A DNA stretch of 64,000 nucleotides from assembly GCA_016708725.1 (NCBI GenBank), contig JADJFE010000014.1:1-64000 (forward strand), in the 5' to 3' direction. The notes beneath the pieces are model-generated. The model had not been told where the DNA came from, did no database searches, and saw only the letters and a list, made by a program, of their open reading frames with translations. Positions 55,602 to 64,000 of the stretch are shown here, piece by piece; the stretch's first letter is position 1; each line of letters begins with the position of its first letter. The translations under genes were made by a program, and so were the position numbers. Source of the DNA: Candidatus Aalborgicola bjergmarkensis (GTDB taxonomy: Bacteria; Pseudomonadota; Gammaproteobacteria; Burkholderiales; Burkholderiaceae_C).

Positions 55602-57401
55602 TCAGAATGTCCTTACTTTCAGGGGCACGGAGTCAACCGTCAACGGCTTCATTTGCACGGGCTTGTAGCTCAAAGAGTTCGTCTCACTGTGCCAAAGGGT
55701 ATGCTTGTGCCAGTCCGTGTCATTGCGGCCATTGGGATGCGCCGCAGTATCCCCATAGTCATTGACGGTGTGGGCGCCACGGCTTTCGTGGCGTGCGGCA
55801 GCCGATACGATGGTGGCCTGCGCTGCCTCGATCAGATTTTCAACCTCCAGCGCCTCGATACGCGCCGTATTGAACACCTTGGACTTGTCCTTGAGGTTGA
55901 TGGCATTGACACGCTTGCGCAATTCGGCAATCTTGCCCACACCCTGGTCCATGCTGGCCTGGGTACGAAATACACCGGCATGCAGTTGCATGCTGGCACG
56001 CAAGTCATCGGCAACCGTCTGCGCATATTCGCCACTGGTCGCATTATCCAGCCGCGCCAGCCGCGCCAGGGTACGTTCAGCAGCATCGGCGGGCAAGGGC
56101 TTGTGGGATATGGACTTGCCGGCGAACGCGACAATGTGGTCCCCAGCTGCCCGGCCAAACACCAGCAGATCGAGCAAGGAATTGGTGCCGAGCCGATTGG
56201 CGCCGTGTACGCTGACACAGGAACACTCACCCACGGCATACAGGCCATTGACCACCGCGTTATGCACATCACCCTTGGGAACCACCACCTGACCATTGAT
56301 GTTGGTCGGAATGCCCCCCATCTGGTAGTGGATGGTGGGCACCACGGGAATGGGCTCGCGTGTGATATCCACGTTGGCGAAGTTGACCCCGATCTCATAC
56401 ACCGAAGGCAGGCGTTTGTGGATGGTTTCGGCACCAAGGTGATCCAGTTTGAGAAGCACGTAATCCTTGTTCGGACCGCAACCACGCCCCTCCTTGATTT
56501 CCTGGTCCATGGAACGCGAAACAAAATCGCGCGGTGCCAGGTCTTTCAGGGTCGGCGCATAACGTTCCATGAAGCGCTCGCCATTGCTGTTGAGCAAAAT
56601 GGCCCCTTCCCCACGACAACCTTCGGTCAGCAATACCCCTGCGCCTGCGACTCCGGTGGGATGAAACTGCCAGAACTCCATATCCTGCAGAGGAATTCCG
56701 GCGCGTGCTGCCAGCCCCAGGCCATCGCCTGTATTGATAAAGGCGTTGGTGGAGGCGGCAAAAATGCGCCCTGCCCCGCCGGTTGCCAACAACACCGTCT
56801 TGGCGTGCAGGACGTACAGATCACCGGTTTCCATCTCCAGCGCGGTCACGCCAACGACATCACCATCAGCATCACGCACCAGATCCAGTGCCATCCACTC
56901 AACGAAAAAGCTGGTCTTGGCTTCCACATTTTTCTGGTACAGCGTGTGCAGCATCGCATGTCCCGTGCGGTCAGCGGCAGCGCAGGCACGCTCCACCGCT
57001 TTTTCGCCGTAGTTGGCGGTATGTCCACCAAAGGGACGCTGGTAAATGGTTCCGTCCGGATTGCGATCAAACGGCATACCCATGTGCTCCAGGTCGTACA
57101 CCACCTTGGGAGCCTCCCGGCACATGAACTCAATGGCATCCTGATCGCCAAGCCAATCCGACCCCTTGACGGTATCGTAAAAATGGTAGTGCCAGTTGTC
57201 ATCATTCATATTGCCCAGCGAGGCACCAATACCCCCCTGGGCCGCGACGGTATGCGAACGGGTGGGGAACACCTTGCTCAGGACGGCCACATTGAGCCCC
57301 GCCCGGGCCAGCTGTAGCGAAGCACGCATGCCGGAGCCGCCAGCCCCGACGATAACGACGTCAAATTTTCTTTTGCTAATACTATTGATGGAATAAGTCA
57401 T
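55602..57401 (-). CDS. sdhA: Succinate dehydrogenase flavoprotein subunit
   Basis: 599 residues from ATG 57401, giving the standard N-terminus (MTYSINSISKRKFDVVIVGAGGSGMRA). The FAD-linking His is in FPTRSHTVAAQGG. HPTGVAGAGVLLTEGCRGEGAILLN and GGHTANYGEKAVERACAAADR are family blocks, with catalytic Arg/His in the RPFGGH region. The longer frame upstream (to 57578) lacks a sensible start. Flanked by sdhD (25 nt) and sdhB. Confidence 0.98.
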   Translation of the reverse strand: MTYSINSISKRKFDVVIVGAGGSGMRASLQLARAGLNVAVLSKVFPTRSHTVAAQGGIGASLGNMNDDNWHYHFYDTVKGSDWLGDQDAIEFMCREAPKVVYDLEHMGMPFDRNPDGTIYQRPFGGHTANYGEKAVERACAAADRTGHAMLHTLYQKNVEAKTSFFVEWMALDLVRDADGDVVGVTALEMETGDLYVLHAKTVLLATGGAGRIFAASTNAFINTGDGLGLAARAGIPLQDMEFWQFHPTGVAGAGVLLTEGCRGEGAILLNSNGERFMERYAPTLKDLAPRDFVSRSMDQEIKEGRGCGPNKDYVLLKLDHLGAETIHKRLPSVYEIGVNFANVDITREPIPVVPTIHYQMGGIPTNINGQVVVPKGDVHNAVVNGLYAVGECSCVSVHGANRLGTNSLLDLLVFGRAAGDHIVAFAGKSISHKPLPADAAERTLARLARLDNATSGEYAQTVADDLRASMQLHAGVFRTQASMDQGVGKIAELRKRVNAINLKDKSKVFNTARIEALEVENLIEAAQATIVSAAARHESRGAHTVNDYGDTAAHPNGRNDTDWHKHTLWHSETNSLSYKPVQMKPLTVDSVPLKVRTF

Positions 57402-57426
57402 GGTGGGTCTCGTGGATGGGGTTGCT

Positions 57427-57792
57427 TTAAAGACGCCAGAGAACCTGAAGCGCCCATCCCGCGCAGCCCAGGAGCCAGACAATGGCGAAAACCTGCAGCG
57501 GCAAACGCAACGCCACCGGCTTGATGTAGTCCATGAAAATTTCCCGCATACCAACCCAGGCGTGGTACAGCAAGGCAAGGATCACGCAAAAAGTCAGGCT
57601 TTTCATCCACTGCGTGGAAAAAATGCCAGCCCATTGTTCATACCCGATCTTGCCCTTGGTCAGCAAAACCTGCGCCAGAACGATAAAGGTGAAAAGGGCC
57701 ATCAGTACACCCGTCACCCGCTGGGCGAGCCAGTCGCGCAGACCATAGTGCGCACCAACGACAAGACGCTTGGAGCCAAAATTAACAGACAT
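57427..57792 (-). CDS. sdhD: Succinate dehydrogenase membrane anchor subunit
   Basis: 121 residues from ATG 57792 (MSVNFGSKRLVVGAHYGLRDWL). Three membrane helices (around VTGVLMALFTFIVLAQVLL, MKSLTFCVILALLYHAWVG and VFAIVWLLGCAGWALQVLW). LLYHAWVGMREIFMDY carries the haem-ligand His and the conserved region of SdhD. Lies between sdhC and sdhA. Confidence 0.93.
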   Translation of the reverse strand: MSVNFGSKRLVVGAHYGLRDWLAQRVTGVLMALFTFIVLAQVLLTKGKIGYEQWAGIFSTQWMKSLTFCVILALLYHAWVGMREIFMDYIKPVALRLPLQVFAIVWLLGCAGWALQVLWRL

Positions 57793-57865
57793 GAACAATT
57801 CCTGCAAAGGGGTTGAAAAAGACGGACAAGGTCACGCCGGGGCGTGCCTTATGCGCGTGGAGCGA

Positions 57866-58303
57866 TCAATAAAACAACTTGGCACCAAGAGCCAGCGTCA
57901 GCCCCAGACTCAGCACCAGTGTCAACTGCGCTGTCTTTTGGCCAGCCTCCTTGGTCACGGTATGAAAAATGTCCATGCGGATGTGCCGAATACCGGCAAA
58001 GAAATGGTGCAGATATGCCCAGATCAAGCCCAGTGCCGCCAATTTGACCAGCACACCGGGGACTCCCCCGATGCCATTATTGAAAACCGAGGTAAAACGC
58101 GCAAAAGAGAGCTCGGAACTCACAGACGTGTCAAACATCCAGACAATGAATGGCATGCACAGGAACAGAATCAACCCGCTGGCACGGTGCATACCCGAAA
58201 CCAGCGCCGCCAAAGGCCAGCGATACCCCGGTAAATCGTCAAAAGCATGGATATTGCGGAACTCTGGCCGGTTGGCACGGGAAGAAGAACTCATCTCAGG
58301 CAT
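57866..58303 (-). CDS. sdhC: Succinate dehydrogenase cytochrome b556 subunit
   Basis: 145 residues from ATG 58303 (MPEMSSSSRANRPEFRNIH). The family start motif RPEFRNIHAFDDLPGYRWPLAALVSGMHRASGLILFL contains the Ser-x3-Arg-like quinone-site region (SGMHRASG). Three membrane helices, with HHFFAGIRHIRMD containing the haem His. First gene of the sdhCDAB-sdhE-gltA operon. Confidence 0.93.
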   Translation of the reverse strand: MPEMSSSSRANRPEFRNIHAFDDLPGYRWPLAALVSGMHRASGLILFLCMPFIVWMFDTSVSSELSFARFTSVFNNGIGGVPGVLVKLAALGLIWAYLHHFFAGIRHIRMDIFHTVTKEAGQKTAQLTLVLSLGLTLALGAKLFY

Positions 58304-58341
58304 AGTCAGGCTTTCTGGGTGATTGTCGGTTTCAATCCACA

Positions 58342-58384
58342 CCCCTTCGGGGGCGAAAAGTGAATTTTATCCCCCCGAAGGGGG
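58342..58384. repeat. Inverted GC-rich repeat between gntR and sdhC
   Basis: CCCCTTCGGGGG (58342-58353) and CCCCCCGAAGGGGG (58371-58384) are each self-complementary and also pair with each other over 12 bp, so two alternative folds are possible. It lies between gntR and sdhC on the same strand and could be a gntR terminator/attenuator or part of the sdh leader. No U-run follows, so a plain terminator is doubtful. Confidence 0.5.
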
Positions 58385-58411
58385 AGGTTTCAGACCGAAG
58401 CTGGTTTTTGT

Positions 58412-59239
58412 TCAATTTAACGCATTTCGATAGTGATGCCGGTCCGTCAGATACAGGCCGCGACGCATCTCCATCGGCGTATCGTTGTAGGTGTAAGCGA
58501 TACGCTCGACGCTCAACAAGGGTGTGTGCGGCCCGACTTGCAGCAATTCGCATTGCTGTGCGTCGGGCAAAACAGCCCGGATTTCTTCTTCCGCGCGCAC
58601 CATCCGCACAGCAAACTCTTTTTCGAACAACGCATACATCGGGCCATCGTAATGGGTGAGTCGCTCGGCGGTCAGGCCTTTGAACGGTGCAGCAGGCAAC
58701 CACAGATCCTCAAGAATGGTGGGCACCTGGGAAAATGACAGAACGCGACGCACCTGCAACACAGCGTCCCCGGCGCGAATGGCCAGTGCCCGTGCCACGT
58801 CCGCCGAAGCCCGTGCGCGCTTGCAATCGATGATGCGACGCTGCGCCGGCCCCTCACTGTTGGTGTTGCCGTTATCAGGAATCAGCTTGAGGAAACGATA
58901 CTGCACGTGGTGCTCGGCGTGGGTAGCGACAAAAGTGCCCTTACCCTGGCGCCGGACCAGCAGATGTTCGGCCGCAAGCTCATCAATTGCCTTGCGCACG
59001 GTACCCTGACTAACCTTGAAGCGTGCGGCCAACTCGACCTCGCTGGGAATCGCCGTGCTGGGTTTCCACTCACCCGATTGAAGGCTTTGCAAGAGCAACA
59101 CCTTGATTTGCTGGTACAACGGACTGAATGCCGGGGTTTGTACCGGGGTTTGCTGCACGGCAATCGCGTCGCTCGCACCCATGCTTGGCATGGCTGGGTT
59201 ACTAGCATTGGCAGTGGAAACCATAGGCGTTGCAGACAT
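58412..59239 (-). CDS. GntR-family (HutC-type) transcriptional regulator
   Basis: 275 residues. The winged-helix domain (IPSEVELAARFKVSQGTVRKAIDELAAEHLLVRRQGKGTFVATH, about 65-110) is followed by a UTRA-type ligand-binding domain (about 120-270: KRARASADVARALAIRAGDAVLQVRRVLSF, then MRRGLYLTDRHHYRN). It sits between the divergent sdh operon (minus) and mdh (plus). Nearby TCTTATATAAGA is a candidate operator. It likely regulates these TCA genes in response to a metabolite (inference). Confidence 0.85.
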   Translation of the reverse strand: MSATPMVSTANASNPAMPSMGASDAIAVQQTPVQTPAFSPLYQQIKVLLLQSLQSGEWKPSTAIPSEVELAARFKVSQGTVRKAIDELAAEHLLVRRQGKGTFVATHAEHHVQYRFLKLIPDNGNTNSEGPAQRRIIDCKRARASADVARALAIRAGDAVLQVRRVLSFSQVPTILEDLWLPAAPFKGLTAERLTHYDGPMYALFEKEFAVRMVRAEEEIRAVLPDAQQCELLQVGPHTPLLSVERIAYTYNDTPMEMRRGLYLTDRHHYRNALN

Positions 59240-59272
59240 AAGGAAGGGACGTGCAAATCAGTGCCAATCATA

Positions 59273-59284
59273 TCTTATATAAGA
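59273..59284. promoter_or_regulatory. Candidate GntR operator
   Basis: TCTTATATAAGA (59273-59284) is a perfect 12-bp palindrome. ATAAGAC is repeated just to the right, so there may be a second weaker half-site. It lies 89 bases upstream of mdh and about 34 bases upstream of gntR. Confidence 0.5.
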
Positions 59285-59295
59285 CATAAGACAAG

Positions 59296-59325
59296 TTGAC
59301 TTTGCGACAAATTCAGGGGTAAACT
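59296..59325 (+). promoter_or_regulatory. mdh: Candidate mdh promoter
   Basis: -35 TTGACT (59296-59301) and -10 TAAACT (59320-59325) with an 18-base spacer, about 37 bases before the mdh start. The palindrome 59273-59284 lies 12 bases upstream of the -35 box, so a regulator there could activate or repress. Confidence 0.5.
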
Positions 59326-59361
59326 CGGTCTTCTTTCAACCCTTCCTGGAGCATTTCTACC

Positions 59362-60348
59362 ATGAGCAAAAAACCCGTCCGCGTTGCCGTCACCGGAGCA
59401 GCCGGCCAAATCGGATACGCCATTCTGTTTCGCATCGCATCGGGTGAAATGCTGGGTAAGGACCAGCCTGTGGTTTTGAGTTTGCTCGAAGTGCCCGTCG
59501 AAAAAGCCCAGCAGGCGTTGCAAGGCGTGATGATGGAGTTGCAGGACTGCGCATTCCCACTTCTGGCGGGCATGGAGGCCCATAGCGACCCCATGACGGC
59601 ATTCAAGGACGTGGACTATGCGCTATTGATCGGCTCGCGTCCACGCGGCCCCGGTATGGAGCGAGCAGAACTATTGGCGGTCAATGCCGAAATCTTCACA
59701 GCCCAAGGCAAGGCACTCAATGCGGTTGCCAGCCGCAACGTCAAGGTGCTGGTCGTGGGCAATCCGGCCAACACCAATGCGTACATCGCCATGAAGAGCG
59801 CGCCTGATCTGCCGCGCAAGAACTTTACCGCCATGCTGCGCCTGGACCACAACCGCGCCCTGAGTCAGCTGGCAGCTAAAACTGGCAAACCCGTGGCAGA
59901 CATCGAAAAAATGGCGGTATGGGGCAACCACTCACCCACCATGTACGCCGACTACCGTTTTGCAACCATCGGCGGTGCCAGTGTCAAGGACATGATCAAT
60001 GACCACGAGTGGAACGCCAACACCTTCTTGCCCACGGTGGGCAAGCGTGGCGCAGCCATCATCGCGGCACGCGGCGTCTCGTCTGCAGCATCGGCTGCCA
60101 ACGCCGCCATTGACCACATGCGCGACTGGGCCTTGGGCACCAACGGCAAATGGGTTACCATGGGCGTTCCTTCGGACGGCCAGTACGGCATTCCAAAAGA
60201 CACCATGTTCGGCTTTGCCGTGACGTGCGAAGGCGGCGAGTACAAGGTGGTCGAGGGTCTGCCGATAGACGCATTCAGCCAGGAATGCATCAGCAAGACC
60301 CTCAAGGAATTGCAGGACGAACAAGCCGGCGTCGCCCACCTGCTCTGA
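59362..60348 (+). CDS. mdh: Malate dehydrogenase
   Basis: 328 residues, the cytosolic-type NAD enzyme of proteobacteria. VTGAAGQIGYAILFRIASGEM is the NAD-binding loop. VVGNPANTNAYIAM, then LRLDHNRALSQLAAKTGKPV and AVWGNHSPTMYADYRFA include the catalytic Asp/His pair. It oxidises malate to oxaloacetate. Starts the plus-strand part of the TCA block, divergent from the gntR-sdh operon. Confidence 0.98.
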   Translation: MSKKPVRVAVTGAAGQIGYAILFRIASGEMLGKDQPVVLSLLEVPVEKAQQALQGVMMELQDCAFPLLAGMEAHSDPMTAFKDVDYALLIGSRPRGPGMERAELLAVNAEIFTAQGKALNAVASRNVKVLVVGNPANTNAYIAMKSAPDLPRKNFTAMLRLDHNRALSQLAAKTGKPVADIEKMAVWGNHSPTMYADYRFATIGGASVKDMINDHEWNANTFLPTVGKRGAAIIAARGVSSAASAANAAIDHMRDWALGTNGKWVTMGVPSDGQYGIPKDTMFGFAVTCEGGEYKVVEGLPIDAFSQECISKTLKELQDEQAGVAHLL

Positions 60349-60485
60349 TTTTGCCAAGGGCACGTCGCCTGGTACACAATGTCAGGCGAATTGCGCCCTG
60401 CGCCGCACCAAAACTGCGAAGGCAGCTAGTAATTTTGTAGTAAATTAACCAAATTGCCACGCATATTGGCTGGCAGAAGGGCGTT

Positions 60486-61070
60486 ATGATGATGCATCGC
60501 TTGTTATTTTGTGGTTTTTTGGCCCTGTCGATTGCCCAGCCCGCGCAGGCCATGGTCAAGCCCAACGCCAAAAACAAAACTGCCACCAAGGCGGCGCGCG
60601 CACCTGCCAAGACTGCAGCGCAGCCAATGGAGAAGTCCCCCGCTGTGGCGTTGCCGTCCGACCTGTCACCGGAGCAATTGGCGATTGCCGAAAAAGTGTA
60701 CCTTGGGAAAATTCCGTGCGAACTCGGCGCCCATGTCACCATGAAGGCGGACCAGCGCGCAAGCGGGCGTTTCCTGCTGGAAGCCGGCCAAAAGCGCTAT
60801 ACCATGACTCCGGTGGTCACCAGCACCGGGGCTGTGCGCCTGGAGGATGCTACGTCCGGGGCAGTTTGGGTACAGATAGCCAACAAGTCCATGCTGATGA
60901 ACCAGAAGCTGGGCAAACGCCTCGCCGATGAATGCATGCACCCCGAACAATTGCAAGTCGCACAAGCTCTGCGCCTTGCACCCGCACCCAGTTTGTTCGA
61001 TCCAGCGCCATCCACGCCAGTCGAGTCGGTCGATTCTGCGCAAACGACACCCGCAACCACTACTGAATAG
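60486..61070 (+). CDS. Exported hypothetical protein
   Basis: 194 residues. Signal peptide about 1-22 (MMHRLLFCGFLALSIAQPAQA). Then a Lys/Ala-rich linker (about 25-55), and a small region with Cys78 and Cys150 (KIPCELGAHVTMKADQ; ADECMHPEQLQVAQAL), possibly a disulfide, ending in a low-complexity Pro/Thr tail. No recognised domain. Conserved position between mdh and acnB suggests it is part of this locus, but it is not a known TCA protein. Confidence 0.7.
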   Translation: MMMHRLLFCGFLALSIAQPAQAMVKPNAKNKTATKAARAPAKTAAQPMEKSPAVALPSDLSPEQLAIAEKVYLGKIPCELGAHVTMKADQRASGRFLLEAGQKRYTMTPVVTSTGAVRLEDATSGAVWVQIANKSMLMNQKLGKRLADECMHPEQLQVAQALRLAPAPSLFDPAPSTPVESVDSAQTTPATTTE

Positions 61071-61112
61071 ATAGCTGCCCCCGCACGTTTATCGGGGGTT
61101 TCAGCCATTTTT
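61066..61112 (+). repeat. Dispersed palindromic repeat, copy 11, upstream of acnB
   Basis: GAATAGATAGCTGCCCCCGC, then ACGTTTATCGGGGGTTTCAGCC. The arms CCCCCG and CGGGGG form a stem with T-rich sequence after it, so this copy may also act as a weak terminator between the hypothetical gene (stop at 61070) and acnB. Confidence 0.7.
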
Positions 61113-61137
61113 GTTGATATTTGAAGGAATGAATACC

Positions 61138-63716
61138 GTGTTGAAGACCTACCGTGAACATGTGGCCGAGCGTGCTACGCTGGGAATCCCGCCACTGCCT
61201 TTGTCCGCACAACAAACACAGCAGTTGATTGAACTACTGAAGGCTCCGCCGACTGGCGAGGAGGCCACGCTGCTCGAACTGATCACCCACCGCATCCCGG
61301 CCGGCGTGGACGATGCTGCCAAAGTCAAGGCCAGCTACCTGGCGGCAGTGGCGCATGGCAGCGAAAAATGCCCGCTGATCAGTCCTGCACGAGCAACCGA
61401 GCTACTGGGCACCATGCTGGGAGGCTACAACATCAGTCCCCTGGTGGACCTGCTCGACAATGCCGCAGTCGCCGCACAAGCTGCCGAAGGTCTGAAAAAA
61501 ACGCTGCTGATGTTCGACCAGTTCCATGACGTCAAGGAAAAGGCCGACAAGGGCAATGCATTCGCCAAGTCGGTACTGCAAAGCTGGGCCGATGCCGAGT
61601 GGTTCACCAGCCGCCCCGAAGTGCCCAGGAGCATCACCGTGACCATCTTCAAGGTCACCGGCGAGACCAATACCGACGACCTCTCGCCCGCACCCGACGC
61701 CTGGAGCCGCCCCGACATTCCGTTGCATGCCCTGGCCATGCTGAAAAACAAGCGCGACGGCATCACACCCGAAGAAGATGGCAAGCGTGGCCCGGTCAAG
61801 TTCATCGAAGAGCTGCGTGCCCGTGGCAATCTGGTGGCCTACGTGGGCGATGTGGTCGGAACCGGCTCTTCCCGCAAGTCTGCCACCAACTCGGTACTGT
61901 GGTTTACCGGCGAAGACATCCCCTACGTGCCCAACAAGCGCTTCGGAGGCGTCTGCCTGGGGTCCAAGATCGCGCCGATTTTCTACAACACCATGGAAGA
62001 TGCCGGTGCGCTGCCCATCGAACTGGACGTGGGTCAAATGAACATGGGTGACGTGGTGGAACTGCGCCCCTATGACGGCAAGGCACTCAAGGACGGCAAG
62101 GAAATCGCCACCTTCCAGGTCAAGAGCGAGGTGCTGTTCGACGAAGTACGTGCCGGTGGCCGCATTCCCCTCATCATTGGTCGGGGCTTGACTGCCAAGG
62201 CACGCGAAGCGCTGAGCTTGGCGCCGTCCACCCTGTTCCGCCTGCCACACGACCCGGACGATACCAAAAAAGGTTTCAGCCTGGCGCAGAAAATGGTGGG
62301 ACGTGCCTGCGGACTACCCGAAGGGCAAGGTGTGCGCCCCGGCACCTATTGCGAACCCCGCATGACCTCGGTTGGCTCGCAAGACACCACCGGCCCGATG
62401 ACGCGCGACGAACTCAAGGACCTAGCCTGCCTGGGTTTCAGTGCCGATCTGGTCATGCAGTCGTTCTGCCACACCGCAGCGTACCCCAAGCCGGTGGACG
62501 TGAAGATGCACCACGATTTGCCCGAATTCATCAGCACGCGCGGCGGCGTGGCCTTGCGTCCCGGCGATGGCGTGATCCACTCCTGGCTGAACCGCATGTT
62601 GCTGCCCGATACGGTAGGTACCGGCGGCGACAGCCACACCCGCTTTCCAATTGGCATCAGTTTCCCGCTGGCTCCGGATTGGTGGCATTTGCCGCTGCCA
62701 CCGGCGTAATGCCGCTGGACATGCCCGAGTCGGTGTTGGTGCGCTTCAAGGGCAAGATGCAACCCGGTGTTACCTTGCGTGATCTGGTCAACGCCATTCC
62801 GCTGTACGCCATCAAGGCTGGTTTGCTCACGGTGGAAAAGAAGGGCAAGAAAAATATTTTTTCCGGTCGCATTCTCGAAATCGAGGGCTTGCCCGATCTG
62901 AAGGTCGAGCAGGCATTCGAGCTGTCCGATGCCTCCGCCGAGCGCTCCGCCGCCGGTTGCACCGTGCATCTGAACAAGGAGCCGATTCAGGAATACATCA
63001 CCAGCAACGTCACCATGATGAAGTGGATGATCGCCAATGGTTATGCCGATGCCCGCACGCTGGCACGTCGCATTGCCGCCCAGGAAGCCTGGCTAAAAAA
63101 TCCGCAGTTGCTCAAGGGCGATGCGGATGCCGAATACGCCGCCGTGATCGAAATCGATCTGGCCGACATCCATGAACCGATTCTGGCCTGTCCGAACGAC
63201 CCCGATGATGTCAAAACCTTGAGCGAAGTCGCCGGAGCAAAAATCGACGAAGTATTCATTGGTTCATGCATGACCAATATCGGCCACTTCCGCGCAGCAA
63301 GCAAACTGATGGAAGGCAAGCGCGACATTCCGGTCCGGTTGTGGATTGCACCCCCGACCAAAATGGACGCCAAACAACTCAGCGACGAGGGCCATTACGG
63401 GATACTCGGCGGTGCGGGTGCCCGCATGGAGATGCCCGGTTGCAGCCTGTGCATGGGCAACCAGGCACAGGTCAAGGAAGGTGCCACGGTATTTTCCACC
63501 TCAACCCGCAACTTCCCCAACCGCCTGGGGAAAAACAGCAACGTGTACCTGGGTTCTGCGGAACTGGCCGCCATCTGTTCCAAGCTGGGACGCATTCCCA
63601 GCAAGGCGGAGTACCTGGCCGACATGGGTGTATTAACCGCCGCCAGCGACAAGGTGTACCAGTACCTGAACTTTGACAAGATCGCGGACTACACTGAAGC
63701 AGCTGCCAGCGTGTAA
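61138..63716 (+). pseudogene. acnB: Aconitate hydratase B, broken by a one-base frameshift
   Basis: About 859 residues if the reading is repaired. The start GTG 61138 is preferred over ATG 61129, which abuts the ribosome-binding site GAAGGA. The first part reads normally (TYREHVAERATLGIPPLP ... GGDSHTRFPIGISFP) and stops at 62707-62709 after a shift at about 62667. One frame over, the protein continues AGSGLVAFAAATGVMPLDMPESV and ends at 63714-63716, with the 4Fe-4S cysteines in SCMTNIGHF and MPGCSLCMGNQ. A single missing base in TTCCCGCTGG explains it. AcnB is the main TCA aconitase, so either the strain uses another aconitase or the base is a sequence error. Confidence 0.9.
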
Positions 63717-63803
63717 CGCAGCTTTTGCTGGCGCTTACACTCTGCGCACTCTGCGCGCATCGGTGATGACTGTTGGAGTTTTGTATTTTTGGTTGAGGAG
63801 AAC

Positions 63804-64000
63804 GTGTTGCTGTTTGGAAAGTTCATGCCCCGTGAGGGCAATTTCTTCGAGATGTTCAACCAGCACGCCAATCGCATTGTGGAGGCGGCACATGCGTTCT
63901 CCAAACTGGTAGCCAACTATGGTGACCTGGATTTGCGAGCCAAATACAACCAGGAGGTTGATGATGCCGAGCGTGCTGCTGACCGGGTGACACACGACTG
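63804..64000 (+). CDS. DUF47 (PhoU-like) family protein, partial
   Basis: Start GTG 63804 with GAGGAG at 63795-63800. The N-terminus (VLLFGKFMPREGNFFEMFNQHANRIVEAAHAF) matches the DUF47/PhoU-like family, whose members often accompany a Pit phosphate transporter. The gene runs off the window end at 64000 after about 65 codons, so the transporter gene cannot be seen. The 87 bases before it (63717-63803) contain no gene. Confidence 0.75.
   Translation, partial: MLLFGKFMPREGNFFEMFNQHANRIVEAAHAFSKLVANYGDLDLRAKYNQEVDDAERAADRVTHD

Noticed and set aside
55653..57317. A 554-codon plus-strand frame opposite sdhA
   Set aside because: Antisense shadow of a highly conserved gene; no independent support.
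62349..63716. A separate gene for the second part of acnB
   Set aside because: The frame only continues AcnB after the frameshift; its upstream part (62349-62670) is out-of-frame sequence with no start signal.

Overview
The window reads as a chromosomal stretch of a betaproteobacterium of the order Burkholderiales, most likely the family Comamonadaceae (Rhodoferax/Albidiferax-like). The evidence is the content and order of the TCA block (gltA-sdhEBADC-gntR / mdh-acnB), the truA-fimV-asd block, and eleven copies of an imperfect palindromic repeat (core ATAGCTGC-CCCCGC ... GGGGGCTACAGCC) of a kind I associate with Comamonadaceae genomes. Genus is an inference.

Layout. 1-3.2 kb: a decayed IS21-family insertion sequence with small accessory ORFs on both sides, broken by several frameshifts and preceded by two hairpins. 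3.3-7.8 kb: a tightly coupled four-gene operon (BglII-like protein, ParB-like protein, SNF2 helicase, DUF3883 nuclease-like protein) that looks like an undescribed or little-described defence system. 8-14.5 kb: gltBD (glutamate synthase) plus an orphan antitoxin. 14.7-18.5 kb: a small protein, a FIST sensor protein and a large 2OG-Fe(II) oxygenase-like protein in one operon. 18.5-23.1 kb: two chemoreceptors around an exported protein and a transposase remnant. 23.3-25.6 kb: mqsRA toxin-antitoxin and glpK. 25.6-29.7 kb: a PglL/Wzy-type membrane ligase overlapping a secreted caspase-like protein with nine exact-length MORN repeats, and a lipoprotein. 29.8-34.5 kb: pdxH, a REP-type Y1 transposase, a TacA/TacT-like pair, parDE, rlmI and an exported protein. 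34.5-40.2 kb: a 1414-residue SNF2 helicase, a DUF2145 protein and a universal stress protein with an FNR-like box. 40.6-44.4 kb: porin, small periplasmic binding-like protein and CheA-like kinase. 44.4-53.2 kb: Uma2 nuclease, SPOR protein, mltB, trpF, truA, fimV, asd. 53.2-64 kb: the TCA cycle block and the start of a DUF47 gene.

How it fits together: the right half is core metabolism and envelope biology, with gltA, sdhCDAB and sdhE on the minus strand and mdh and acnB on the plus strand, separated by a GntR regulator and an operator-like palindrome. The left half is a mosaic in which mobile remnants, a putative defence operon and four toxin-antitoxin loci (one orphan) sit between housekeeping genes (gltBD, glpK, pdxH, rlmI).

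Two otherwise intact housekeeping genes carry single-base frameshifts (acnB near 62667; the gltB 3' end near 9792). They may be real or sequence errors and should be checked against reads.
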